Of a stretch of DNA of 64,000 nucleotides, positions 43,043 through 51,169 are shown piece after piece. The notes under the pieces were generated by a model. That model was not told the DNA's origin. It ran no database searches and saw only the letters and a program-made list of their open reading frames with translations. The DNA is taken from positions 62,001-126,000 of the forward strand of contig QJZC01000010.1 of assembly GCA_003247575.1 (NCBI GenBank), in the 5' to 3' direction. Source of the DNA: Pseudomonadota bacterium (GTDB lineage Bacteria > Myxococcota_A > UBA9160 > SZUA-336). A program made the position numbers and the translations under genes. The number at the start of each line of letters is the position of its first letter. The stretch's first letter is position 1.

Positions 43043-44886
43043 TGGCCTCGCCTCCGTGGGAGCTGGACGCGCGGCGCGGCGCGTTGGCGGCAGTGGCACG
43101 CCTGTCTGGATCACGGGCGTTGCACCCGGTGGGGCGCCTTGCCTTCAACGTGGGACGCCTGGGGCGTGATCTGGTCGTTGCCGCGGTCGCGGCGCGCATG
43201 CCACGAGACTGGTTGTTGCTCCGGCTCGACCGGGGCCTGACCGAGCTGCCCTCGAGCAGCCGCTGGCTGTCTAGCTGGGCGCCGGCGCCGCTGTCCTTGT
43301 CGGTAGTGCTCGAAGCACTCGAGTATCTGGAGGGTGACTCCAAGGCGACCGGGGTGCTGATCCGCATGGGAGCCGTGCCCACCGGCTGGGCGAAGCTGGC
43401 CTCGATCGCGCGCGCGCTCGCGCGCGTTCGCCAGGCTGGAAAGCGCATCGTCGTCTACGCCTCGCACGGTGCAAATGGAGCGGCTTGGCTCGGGAGTCTG
43501 GCGCATGCTTTCTGGATGGCTCCCGCCGGACGCCTCGATCTCGTGGGTGTCCGCATCGAATCTCCCTTCGTGCGCGGTGCGCTCGAGCGCTTTCGCGTTC
43601 GACCTCTGGTGCTGCAGGCCGGGCGCTACAAATCCGTCGGAGAGATGCTCGAGCGCGACTCGATGAGCGAAGATGCGCGCAGCGCTCTCGAGGCCGTCGT
43701 GGATGACCTCTACGCCACGCTCCTCCAAGCACTTGCCCGGCGCGCTGGAAGTGAGGAGCGGGCGCGCGAGTGGATCGATCGCGGCCCCTACCTGGCGGCC
43801 GAGGCGTTCGAGACGGGTCTGGTCGATCGACTGCTGTATCCAGACGAGCTACCCGAAGCGCTCGCCGCGTTCGAGAGCGAGGAGCCGGGTTGCGGCCGAG
43901 ATCTGCCTACTGCGACCTCGAGTTCTGGGGGACAGATCGCTGAGTCGAGCTCGGAGGACGGACCCGAAGCTTCTGGGCCGACTGCCGGCGCCGGGAATGC
44001 GCGCGAGAAGCCCGTGCTGGTCGCCCCCGACGTCTACGTGCGTATGATGAGGCCGCGCTTTCGCTGGCGCCCCGTTCTGCGTCCGCCGGCGCAGGTGATC
44101 GTCGTTCCGATCGTGGGAGCCATCGACATGGACCTCGCCCGGCTGGTTCAAGCCTGGCTCGCTCCATTGCGAGAGCGGTCCGCCGTCAAGGCTGTCGTGC
44201 TGCGCATCGACAGTCCGGGAGGGGATCCCGCTGCGTCGGACTTGATCTGGCACGCGGTCAAGCGGCTGCGGGCGAGCAAGCCGGTCGTCGCGAGCATGGG
44301 CGATACGGCCGCGTCCGGCGGATACTACGCGGCGATGGCGGCGAATGCGATCGTCGCCGAAGAGACCACGCTCACGGGCTCGATTGGAGTCGCGATGGCG
44401 GGGGTCGAGCTGCGAGAGGCCCTCCGCTGGCTCGGTGTCCAGTTCGATGGCGTTCAGCGCGGAAAGCATGCGGGAATGTTCGGTTTCTCGCACGAGCACA
44501 GCGCAGAGGAGCGGGAGCTGCTCGAACGCCAGATTCGGGTACTCTATGACGACTTCGTGGCGAAGGCTGCGGAGGGGCGCCAGATGACATCCACAGAGCT
44601 CGACGCAGTTGCGCAGGGCAGGGTTTGGAGCGGGGCCGCAGCGGCGGAGCACGGCTTGGTCGACCTCGTTGGCGGTCTGCCCGAGGCGCTAGACCGCGCC
44701 CGTCTCCTGGCCGGGCTGGATCGAGCTGCTGGAGACGTCGTGTGGCTTGCGCCACCGACGGGGCTCCTGAGACGGCTTCTCTCCGATGGCGAGGACGCCT
44801 ACGATGCTATGGTCCGGTCTCCCTGGTCGCCCGGTCTCGGTGTCGCTGCCACCGCCTGGTGTCCGGTGCGCTGCGTGCTGCGCTGA
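43042..44886 (+). CDS. sppA: Signal peptide peptidase SppA, 67-kDa type
   Basis: This is a membrane-bound Ser/Lys protease that clears cleaved signal peptides. It has 614 aa, with tandem crotonase-like halves as in E. coli SppA. The general-base lysine is K197 in 'LQAGRYKSVGEMLERDSM' in the first half, and the nucleophile serine is S425 in 'MGDTAASGGYYAAMAANAIV' in the second. About 40 residues of Ser/Gly/Ala-rich linker separate the halves, longer than usual. The N-terminus has no strong membrane anchor, only a moderately hydrophobic 'LGRDLVVAAVAARMP', which is odd for SppA. Confidence 0.92.
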   Translation: MASPPWELDARRGALAAVARLSGSRALHPVGRLAFNVGRLGRDLVVAAVAARMPRDWLLLRLDRGLTELPSSSRWLSSWAPAPLSLSVVLEALEYLEGDSKATGVLIRMGAVPTGWAKLASIARALARVRQAGKRIVVYASHGANGAAWLGSLAHAFWMAPAGRLDLVGVRIESPFVRGALERFRVRPLVLQAGRYKSVGEMLERDSMSEDARSALEAVVDDLYATLLQALARRAGSEERAREWIDRGPYLAAEAFETGLVDRLLYPDELPEALAAFESEEPGCGRDLPTATSSSGGQIAESSSEDGPEASGPTAGAGNAREKPVLVAPDVYVRMMRPRFRWRPVLRPPAQVIVVPIVGAIDMDLARLVQAWLAPLRERSAVKAVVLRIDSPGGDPAASDLIWHAVKRLRASKPVVASMGDTAASGGYYAAMAANAIVAEETTLTGSIGVAMAGVELREALRWLGVQFDGVQRGKHAGMFGFSHEHSAEERELLERQIRVLYDDFVAKAAEGRQMTSTELDAVAQGRVWSGAAAAEHGLVDLVGGLPEALDRARLLAGLDRAAGDVVWLAPPTGLLRRLLSDGEDAYDAMVRSPWSPGLGVAATAWCPVRCVLR

Positions 44887-44992
44887 CCTCACCCGGACGA
44901 AGCCGCGAGTGAGCCCAACCGACGTACCCAGGCCGGATCGGCGTATGCAGGGGCAGGCTCCATGCATGCAACGATCATGAGAGGAAAGGGCC

Positions 44993-45721
44993 GTGAGCAC
45001 GTACGACAATTCATCCTGGGACCGTAGCCCGGCGGATGCGGCCTCATCGAGGCCGGCAGAAGGGGAGCTTTCGCCTGCGAACGCGATTCGGGTCGCCGTC
45101 GAGGTCGAGGCGCTCCGGAGCGGGGGGCTCGCGTCCTTGGGTGCCGGGCCCTACGTGCTCGAGATCGGGTTCGGCCGCGGCGAGCTCCTGCTGGCGGCAG
45201 CAGCGGAGGACCCGCAGCGCACATTCGTGGGGCTCGAGATCTCGCGCAAGCGCGTGCGCAAGATGGCGCGCAGGGTGGAACGGGCCGAACTCTCGAATGT
45301 GCGACTGCTCCACGCCCCTGCGCAGTACGTGCTCGAGCGTGCGCTGCCCGCCAAGTGTCTGGAGGAGTGCTGGATCCACTGTCCCGATCCCTGGCCCAAA
45401 CGTCGCCATCACGGGCGTCGACTGATCCAGGCGCGAACCGCCGAGCTTCTGGCGCGCGTCCTCGAACCCGGTGGACGCCTGTACCTCTCTACCGATGACC
45501 CTGCGTACGCCGAGTGGATAGACGGCGTCTTCTCGCGCCAACCGGCGTTCGCGAACCTGTTCGCCCCGCACCGCTGGTCCTGGGAGGCCCCCGCTCGGCC
45601 GCGCACCGGCTACGAGGAAGATTGGATTGCCGACGGGCGTGCGATCGCCTACTTCGCCTATGCGAGACGAGATGCTGGGGAGCCCCACGTGGCCTCACAG
45701 CCTGCGAGAGAGCACCCGTGA
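44993..45721 (+). CDS. trmB: tRNA (guanine46-N7)-methyltransferase TrmB
   Basis: TrmB methylates G46 in the tRNA variable loop using SAM. It shows the SAM loop 'YVLEIGFGRGELLLAAAAED', 'FVGLEISRKRVRKM', and the signature 'IHCPDPWPKRRHHGRRLIQ', with the active-site Asp in PDPWPK. The C-terminal 'RPRTGYEEDWIADGRAIAYF' has the TxYE-type motif, here TGYE. It has 242 aa from GTG 44993, with GAGAGGAAAGG upstream. The last bases overlap the start of rlmN (GTGA). Confidence 0.95.
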   Translation: MSTYDNSSWDRSPADAASSRPAEGELSPANAIRVAVEVEALRSGGLASLGAGPYVLEIGFGRGELLLAAAAEDPQRTFVGLEISRKRVRKMARRVERAELSNVRLLHAPAQYVLERALPAKCLEECWIHCPDPWPKRRHHGRRLIQARTAELLARVLEPGGRLYLSTDDPAYAEWIDGVFSRQPAFANLFAPHRWSWEAPARPRTGYEEDWIADGRAIAYFAYARRDAGEPHVASQPAREHP

Positions 45722-46791
45722 GCACGTCGTCGTCCGTCGACTCCCCTTGTGTGCCGCTGCTTGGACATACGCGCGAAGAACTCCGTGAGCTGTTCGGGAG
45801 CGCGGGGCTGCGTCCGTATCGTGCGGATCAGCTCTTGCGCTGGATCTATGGGCGCGGCGTGTTGGCACTCGAGGACATGTCAGACATCGGACGCGGGCTC
45901 CGCAGTGATCTTGAGGGCCGATTCACGACCCGTTCGCTCGAGCTCGACGCGCTTCACTCTTCGCAGGACGGCACGCGCAAGCTCGCTCTCAGGACCTTGG
46001 ATGGAGCCCGCATCGAGTCCGTGATCATTCCCGACGGCCGTAGACGCACGGTGTGCTTGTCGTCTCAGATCGGCTGTAGTCTCGATTGCAGCTTCTGTGC
46101 GACCGCACGTCTGGGGCTGGGCCGGAATCTGCGTGCCGACGAGATTCTTGCCCAGTGGGTCGAAGCCGTGCGCGTTCTGGCCGAGGTGGAAGAGCGCCCT
46201 ACCCACGTCGTCTTCATGGGAATGGGTGAGCCGCTGCTCAACCTGGCGAACGTGGTGCGCGCGATCCGCGTGCTCACCGATCCGCAGGCGGGCGGTATCT
46301 CACCGCGGCGCATCACGGTGTCCACGGCTGGCATCGTACCCAGGATTGCAGAGCTCGGCAGGCGCACGCGAGCGCGTCTGGCCATCTCTCTGCATGCCAC
46401 GACGGACGCGCTGCGCGACGAGCTCGTCCCCATCAATCGCCGCTTCCCGCTCGAGCGCTTGCTCGAGGCCTGTCGAGACTACCCGGTTGCGCGCAGGGAT
46501 CGGATCTCCTTCGAGTACATCCTGCTCCGTGACGTCAACGACAGCGATTCGGATGCGAAGCGACTGTGCGCGCTACTGCATGGAATCCCGGCCAAGGTAA
46601 ACCTGATTCCGATGAACGAGCATGGGGGAGCGCCCTATCGACGCCCAGACGAAGCTCGCATCGAAGGTTTCGCCGAGCAGCTCGCCAAGGCTCACCTGGC
46701 CGTGTCGGTGCGCCGCAGCCGGGGAGACGACATTTTGGCGGCTTGTGGGCAACTGGGAGCGTTGGCGCCGCGCACCCAGGCACCGGGGTAG
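45718..46791 (+). CDS. rlmN: Dual-specificity 23S rRNA/tRNA adenine C2-methyltransferase RlmN
   Basis: This radical SAM enzyme methylates A2503 of 23S rRNA and A37 of some tRNAs. The cluster motif is 'CSLDCSFCATARLGLGRNL' (CxxxCxxC). It also shows 'VVFMGMGEPLLNLANVVRAI', 'ITVSTAGIVPRI', 'LAISLHATTDALRDELVPIN', 'KVNLIPMNEHGG', and a late cysteine in 'RSRGDDILAACGQLGALA', the one that forms the methyl-transfer adduct. It has 357 aa from GTG 45718, coupled to trmB. Pairing two RNA methyltransferases in one transcript is sensible. Confidence 0.95.
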   Translation: MSTSSSVDSPCVPLLGHTREELRELFGSAGLRPYRADQLLRWIYGRGVLALEDMSDIGRGLRSDLEGRFTTRSLELDALHSSQDGTRKLALRTLDGARIESVIIPDGRRRTVCLSSQIGCSLDCSFCATARLGLGRNLRADEILAQWVEAVRVLAEVEERPTHVVFMGMGEPLLNLANVVRAIRVLTDPQAGGISPRRITVSTAGIVPRIAELGRRTRARLAISLHATTDALRDELVPINRRFPLERLLEACRDYPVARRDRISFEYILLRDVNDSDSDAKRLCALLHGIPAKVNLIPMNEHGGAPYRRPDEARIEGFAEQLAKAHLAVSVRRSRGDDILAACGQLGALAPRTQAPG

Positions 46792-46867
46792 TGCGAGTTC
46801 CGCGGAATGTGTGTCGGGAGGTGGCGACACGTAAGAGCACCGTGCAGCCGCCGATAAGAGAAGGGCC

Positions 46868-47533
46868 ATGATCTATGCAGTCGGAGATGTGCACGGAATG
46901 CGGGAGTCGCTCGAGAAGCTGATCTCTCTGCTCCCCCTTTCGCCCGACGATCACCTCCTGTTCATGGGCGACTACGTCGACCGCGGTCCGGACCCCTGCG
47001 GAGTGGTCGAGTACCTGATCGATCTGAGCGCGCGCTACCGCTGCACGTTCCTGATGGGAAATCACGAGGCAATGTTCCTGTCCTTTCTCGGGTGGGAGGG
47101 GCCGGCATTCTTCGGTGGAGAGGCCTTTCTGCAGAACGGCGGCGACACGACGCTGCAGAGCTATGGCTATTTCGACTCGGAGGAGGACTTCCAGCTTCCC
47201 AAGGAGCACGAGGAGTTCTATCGCAAGCTCAAGCTCTACCATCTCGAAGGGCAGTACGCCTTCGTACACGCCGGCCTGTCGCGTGACTCGCTGCGCCTAT
47301 CCGATATTCAGTATGCGCTCGATCACGAGCGACCGCGCAGTCTGCTCTGGCAGCGCACGACCATCGACTTGCCTCACAATCTGGGGGTGACCATCGTCTA
47401 TGGCCACACGCCGATGCCCGATATGCAGGTACGATGGAACCTTCCGTACTCGATCGGAATCGATACGGGCAGTGTCTACGGAGGTCGGCTGACGGCGCTG
47501 CGTCTGCCGGACGAGTCGGTATTCCAAGTTTGA
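46868..47533 (+). CDS. PPP-family metallophosphatase (serine/threonine phosphatase or ApaH/PrpE-like)
   Basis: The dimetal phosphatase motifs are all present: 'MIYAVGDVHGMRESLEKL' (GDxHG), 'LLFMGDYVDRGPDPCGV' (GDxVDRG), 'CTFLMGNHEAMFLSFLGW' (GNHE), 'YAFVHAGLSRDSL' and 'TIVYGHTPMPDMQVRW'. It has 221 aa, close to lambda phosphatase and bacterial PrpA/PrpE. The sequence cannot separate protein phosphatase from dinucleoside tetraphosphatase activity. AGAAGGGCC precedes the ATG. The 76 bases before it contain a short inverted repeat, GTGTCG/CGACAC. Confidence 0.9.
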   Translation: MIYAVGDVHGMRESLEKLISLLPLSPDDHLLFMGDYVDRGPDPCGVVEYLIDLSARYRCTFLMGNHEAMFLSFLGWEGPAFFGGEAFLQNGGDTTLQSYGYFDSEEDFQLPKEHEEFYRKLKLYHLEGQYAFVHAGLSRDSLRLSDIQYALDHERPRSLLWQRTTIDLPHNLGVTIVYGHTPMPDMQVRWNLPYSIGIDTGSVYGGRLTALRLPDESVFQV

Positions 47534-47649
47534 TGCTCGGTTCCTGAAGCGGATCGAGATCTCTGGTAGCTCCGGACCGGAGCGTGGCTGGATGGAGCAC
47601 AGCACCGTGGAAACGCGCGATGTCGCTCCGCGCGAGATTGGGGGGAACG

Positions 47650-48783
47650 ATGGACGAGCTCACACCCGAGCAAGAGCTGGTGCGGTCCGAAGTGCGTCGC
47701 CTATGCGACGAAGAGCTGGCCCCGCTGGCCGCGAGGATCGATCGCGACGACTGGTTTCCGCGGGACATCTTTCTGCGGCTCGGCGAGCTGGGAGCGCTGG
47801 GGGTGCTCGTCCCCGAGGAATACGGCGGCAGCGGCGGCGACTACTTCCTGGCGGCCTTGATCATGGAAGAGCTCGCGCGCGTATCGGGTTCAGTCGCGCT
47901 CTCGTACGGCGCCCACGCGGTGCTGTGCGTGGGCGCGATCCAGCGCGATGCCAACGACGCGCAGAAACGAGCGGTGCTGCCGGCCCTCTGCAGCGGGGAG
48001 AAGATGGGAGCTTGGGCTCTCACGGAGCCTGGGGCTGGCTCCGATGCCGTCGGACTGCGAACTCGCGCTACCCGAAAAGGCGACGACTACGTGATCGACG
48101 GAGCAAAGACGTTCATCACGAACGGATCTCTCGGTGGCACCCTCGTCGTCTATGCGCGGACGGACGTAGACGCGGGCGCCCGGGGGATCTCGGTCTTTCT
48201 GGTGGATGGCCAGGCGGAGGGGTTCTCGACGAGCCGTACCCTCGACAAGATGGGCATGCGCGGCAGCCCGACCGCAGAGCTGCGCTTCGACGGTGTCGTG
48301 GTTCCCGAGTCCGCCCGCATCGGAGCCGAGAATGCGGGTGTCGCCATGATGATGCGCGGGCTGGATGTCGAGCGAGCGACGCTTGCGGCGATCTCGGTCG
48401 GGTTGGCACAGGCCGCGCTCGACCATTCCGTGGCCTATGCACGCGAGCGGCAGCAGTTCGGGCGCCCCATCGGTGAGTTCCAGATGGTCCAGAAGCTGCT
48501 GGCCGACATGTACGCCGAAACAGAAGCCGCTCGTGGGCTGGTCTATCGCGCCGCGCGCCGCTCGATCGTCGATCCGGAGTGCACTCAGCTTGCCTCTGCC
48601 GCGAAGCTGTTCGCCTCGGAGGCGGCTACGCGTGCCGGTCTGGCTGCCGTGCAGATCTTCGGAGGCTACGGCTACACCAAGGAGTACCCGGTGGAACGCA
48701 TTGCGCGCGACGCGAAGCTCATGGAGATCGGTGCCGGCACCTCCGAGATTCAGCGCATGATCATCGCGCGACGCCTGCTCTGA
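47650..48783 (+). CDS. Acyl-CoA dehydrogenase, isovaleryl-CoA dehydrogenase type
   Basis: This FAD enzyme is of the acyl-CoA dehydrogenase family (377 aa). The position that is usually the catalytic Glu near the C-terminus reads '[20 protein letters not shown]', with Gly in that place. The family's alternative base is present as E241 in '[20 protein letters not shown]'. That swap, plus '[20 protein letters not shown]', is the pattern of isovaleryl-CoA dehydrogenases (leucine degradation). ATG 47650 follows GGGGGGA. No other leucine-catabolism gene is adjacent, and the electron-transfer flavoprotein genes are not in the window. Confidence 0.9.
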   Translation: MDELTPEQELVRSEVRRLCDEELAPLAARIDRDDWFPRDIFLRLGELGALGVLVPEEYGGSGGDYFLAALIMEELARVSGSVALSYGAHAVLCVGAIQRDANDAQKRAVLPALCSGEKMGAWALTEPGAGSDAVGLRTRATRKGDDYVIDGAKTFITNGSLGGTLVVYARTDVDAGARGISVFLVDGQAEGFSTSRTLDKMGMRGSPTAELRFDGVVVPESARIGAENAGVAMMMRGLDVERATLAAISVGLAQAALDHSVAYARERQQFGRPIGEFQMVQKLLADMYAETEAARGLVYRAARRSIVDPECTQLASAAKLFASEAATRAGLAAVQIFGGYGYTKEYPVERIARDAKLMEIGAGTSEIQRMIIARRLL

Positions 48784-48804
48784 GGAGGGGCGGGCGGCGT
48801 TGGC

Positions 48805-50940
48805 CTAGCTCTCGTCTACTGGCTCGACTTGGGGGATCGTGAGACGACCTCCCGGGGTCAGGCGACTCAGGTTCGCATCTGGGTTGTAGCGATGGATCAG
48901 CCAGGCGGGAATGTCGTACCTCGAATTCGTGATCTTCCAGAGCGTGTCGCCGCGCCGGATCCGGTACTCTTCGACACCGGTGATCTGGAAGGCACCGAAG
49001 AAGTCCTCCTCGATGGCCTTGTGATACTCGGTTCGCCGCTGCACGAATGTTTCGAGAGAGACCTTCGAGAAGTCGAGTCGGATGGTCTGGCCCATGTGGA
49101 GCGCGCGTCCGTACTTGAGCTTGTTCAGGTGGCGGAGCTTCTGGGTCGGAATCTCCAGCCACTCCGCGTAGTGCCCAAGTGTCTCCGCAGCATCCACCGT
49201 GATCGCGTTGTTCTGGATGATGCGGAACGGTGAGTCCTCGGGAATGGGCACGCGGTTCGAGCCACCGGCATGCGACGGCGCGTTCTCCGGTTCGAGTGAG
49301 GTGGGCGCCGATGCGATGACCTGCTTGGTTTCCGAGGGGGAAGGAATCAAGGTGGCCGGCGCTGGCGGCATCACCGCCTTGGGCTTCACCTCGGCCACGG
49401 TGGTGGCGGGCGCGGCGGGCTTGGGTGTCGGCATCTGCACGACAGTCTCAGCTGGCTTGACCTCCGGCGCCGGAGGCCGCTGGGCCTTCGGCTTGGGAAT
49501 GCTCGGGGCCGCCGTTGCCGCGTTGGCACTGCGCACCAGCTGGAAAGGTGCTGGCTTCGGTTCTGTCCGCCCGCGGTTCGCGTCGGGAAGCTGCAAGACC
49601 TGGCCCACGAAGATCCGGTGCCGGCTGGAGAGATTGTTGACCGCCGCGAGCGAGCGTACGCTGGTTCGATTCCGGCTCGCGATTCCGCTCAACGTGTCTC
49701 CGCGCCGAACGGTGTAGTACTCGGAGCGATGCTGCTCTGCGAAGCGCCTCGAGCGCGGAATCGACGCGAGCCACGTATCCGAGTTGGGCCCGACAGTGCC
49801 GGCGGGCAGCCGTAGTACGTACCCCTTCGGGATGCGCTTGTTCGAGCGAAACACGGGAGGGCGCAACGCCGGGTTGTACCTTTCCACGACACTGGGTGGA
49901 AGGCCCAGGTGCTTCTCGAGGTCTTCGATGTTGGTGTAGAACGGCAGCTCGAGCTCATCGATGGGCTCCGGCTCCTCGCGGACGACGTCACCGAAGTACG
50001 ACTCGTGGCTGCGCATGATCTTTCGGGCCGCAAGGAACTGGGCGTAGAAGTTGCGGGAGGCGAACCCGAAGGTGCGGCTCTGGTAGTTCTCGATGATTTC
50101 CTCGATGCGGCTTCCGTGGCGCTGCTTGGCGCGCAGCATGCCGGCCCGTCCATGGTTGTATGCAGTGAGCGCCAGTGGCCAGCTTTCGAGCGCCCGGTAG
50201 TTTTCGCCGAGCAGGCGCGCTGCCGCGGAGGTGGCGAGCATCGGATCGAGTCGCTCGTCTACCACGTAGTCCACGGTCATGTACCGCCGGCCGGTCGAGC
50301 GCATGAACTGCCAGGCGCCGGCCGCACCATACTTCGAGTAGGCGTGTGTGTTGAACGACGATTCGACGTGAGGGAGATATGCCAGATCCTCGGGCAGACC
50401 GGCGCGCCGAAACACGTCGCGCATGGCGGCCTCGTACGCTCCCGAGCGGATCAGTCCCTGGCGGAACTTGTTGCGCTGTCCCAGCTGGAAGCGGATGCGC
50501 TCGCGCGCTGCGCGCAGATCACTGCCCGTCGGGGTGCGACCCAGGCCACGCTTGAAGGCATCGAGGAGCTCCCGCTCCTGCGGGTTGCTCGTCCGTGGGT
50601 CCTCTGCCAGCCGAGTGAGCACCTGCTGCCAGTGTCGTCGTCGCGAGTCCTTCAGACGTTCCTTCGATCGTCCCGTCTTTCCTTCGAACCGGATCGGCTC
50701 GTAGACGACGCCCAGCAGCTCGTTGTCGTGCAGCAATCCCCCGTCGGTGTTGACCTCCAGGTAGACTCGCATCCAGAAGTTGACGGCGGGCTTGAGCGCC
50801 TCGGGCTCCGGAAAGTCCTCCGCAGCTCGAACCTCCGCAGATAGAAGAATGGGAGCAGCGAGCAGCAGGCTGAGCAGCAGCCCGAGCCGGACTGCCGGTC
50901 GAGCCGCGGGTAGCGACGACGCGATCGAATGTGGACTCAA
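48805..50940 (-). CDS. MltD-like membrane-bound lytic transglycosylase with LysM domains
   Basis: This enzyme cleaves peptidoglycan glycan strands with formation of anhydro ends. TTG 50940 is the start, because GGAGGA lies 6 bases upstream and a signal peptide follows directly ('LGLLLSLLLAAPILLSAEVR'). The SLT domain shows the catalytic Glu in 'LAYLPHVESSFNTHAYSKYG', 'AAGAWQFMRSTGRRYM' and 'ALTAYNHGRAGML'. Two clear LysM repeats, 'YYTVRRGDTLSGIASRNRTS' in the middle and 'YRIRRGDTLWKITNSRYDIP' at the C-terminus, flank a Pro/Ala-rich linker and two weaker LysM-like segments. It has 711 aa, longer than E. coli MltD (452 aa). No lipobox is visible. Confidence 0.92.
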   Translation of the reverse strand: MSPHSIASSLPAARPAVRLGLLLSLLLAAPILLSAEVRAAEDFPEPEALKPAVNFWMRVYLEVNTDGGLLHDNELLGVVYEPIRFEGKTGRSKERLKDSRRRHWQQVLTRLAEDPRTSNPQERELLDAFKRGLGRTPTGSDLRAARERIRFQLGQRNKFRQGLIRSGAYEAAMRDVFRRAGLPEDLAYLPHVESSFNTHAYSKYGAAGAWQFMRSTGRRYMTVDYVVDERLDPMLATSAAARLLGENYRALESWPLALTAYNHGRAGMLRAKQRHGSRIEEIIENYQSRTFGFASRNFYAQFLAARKIMRSHESYFGDVVREEPEPIDELELPFYTNIEDLEKHLGLPPSVVERYNPALRPPVFRSNKRIPKGYVLRLPAGTVGPNSDTWLASIPRSRRFAEQHRSEYYTVRRGDTLSGIASRNRTSVRSLAAVNNLSSRHRIFVGQVLQLPDANRGRTEPKPAPFQLVRSANAATAAPSIPKPKAQRPPAPEVKPAETVVQMPTPKPAAPATTVAEVKPKAVMPPAPATLIPSPSETKQVIASAPTSLEPENAPSHAGGSNRVPIPEDSPFRIIQNNAITVDAAETLGHYAEWLEIPTQKLRHLNKLKYGRALHMGQTIRLDFSKVSLETFVQRRTEYHKAIEEDFFGAFQITGVEEYRIRRGDTLWKITNSRYDIPAWLIHRYNPDANLSRLTPGGRLTIPQVEPVDES

Positions 50941-51169
50941 GGAAGTTCCTCCGTGGCGCTTTTCGGTCTGCACTTCGTACGCTTGAGCGATCTGCGCTGT
51001 ACTAAGAGCGTAGCTTACACGTTGAAGCAGGAATTGATCACTCCCGGTCCCGGATTGTTGCGCTACTGCCTCCGCGCTGCCGCTGATTTGCCGGCTCGGG
51101 GAGCGGCGGGATGGCCCCGTGGCCCGAGCGTCCTCGACTGCGAGCGGCCCAGAGGAGAGCGAATCGAGG

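Noticed and set aside
46811-46830. Inverted repeat GTGTCG/CGACAC between rlmN and the phosphatase gene
   Set aside because: Only six base pairs, no T-run, and the spacing to neighbours gives no clear terminator or operator role.
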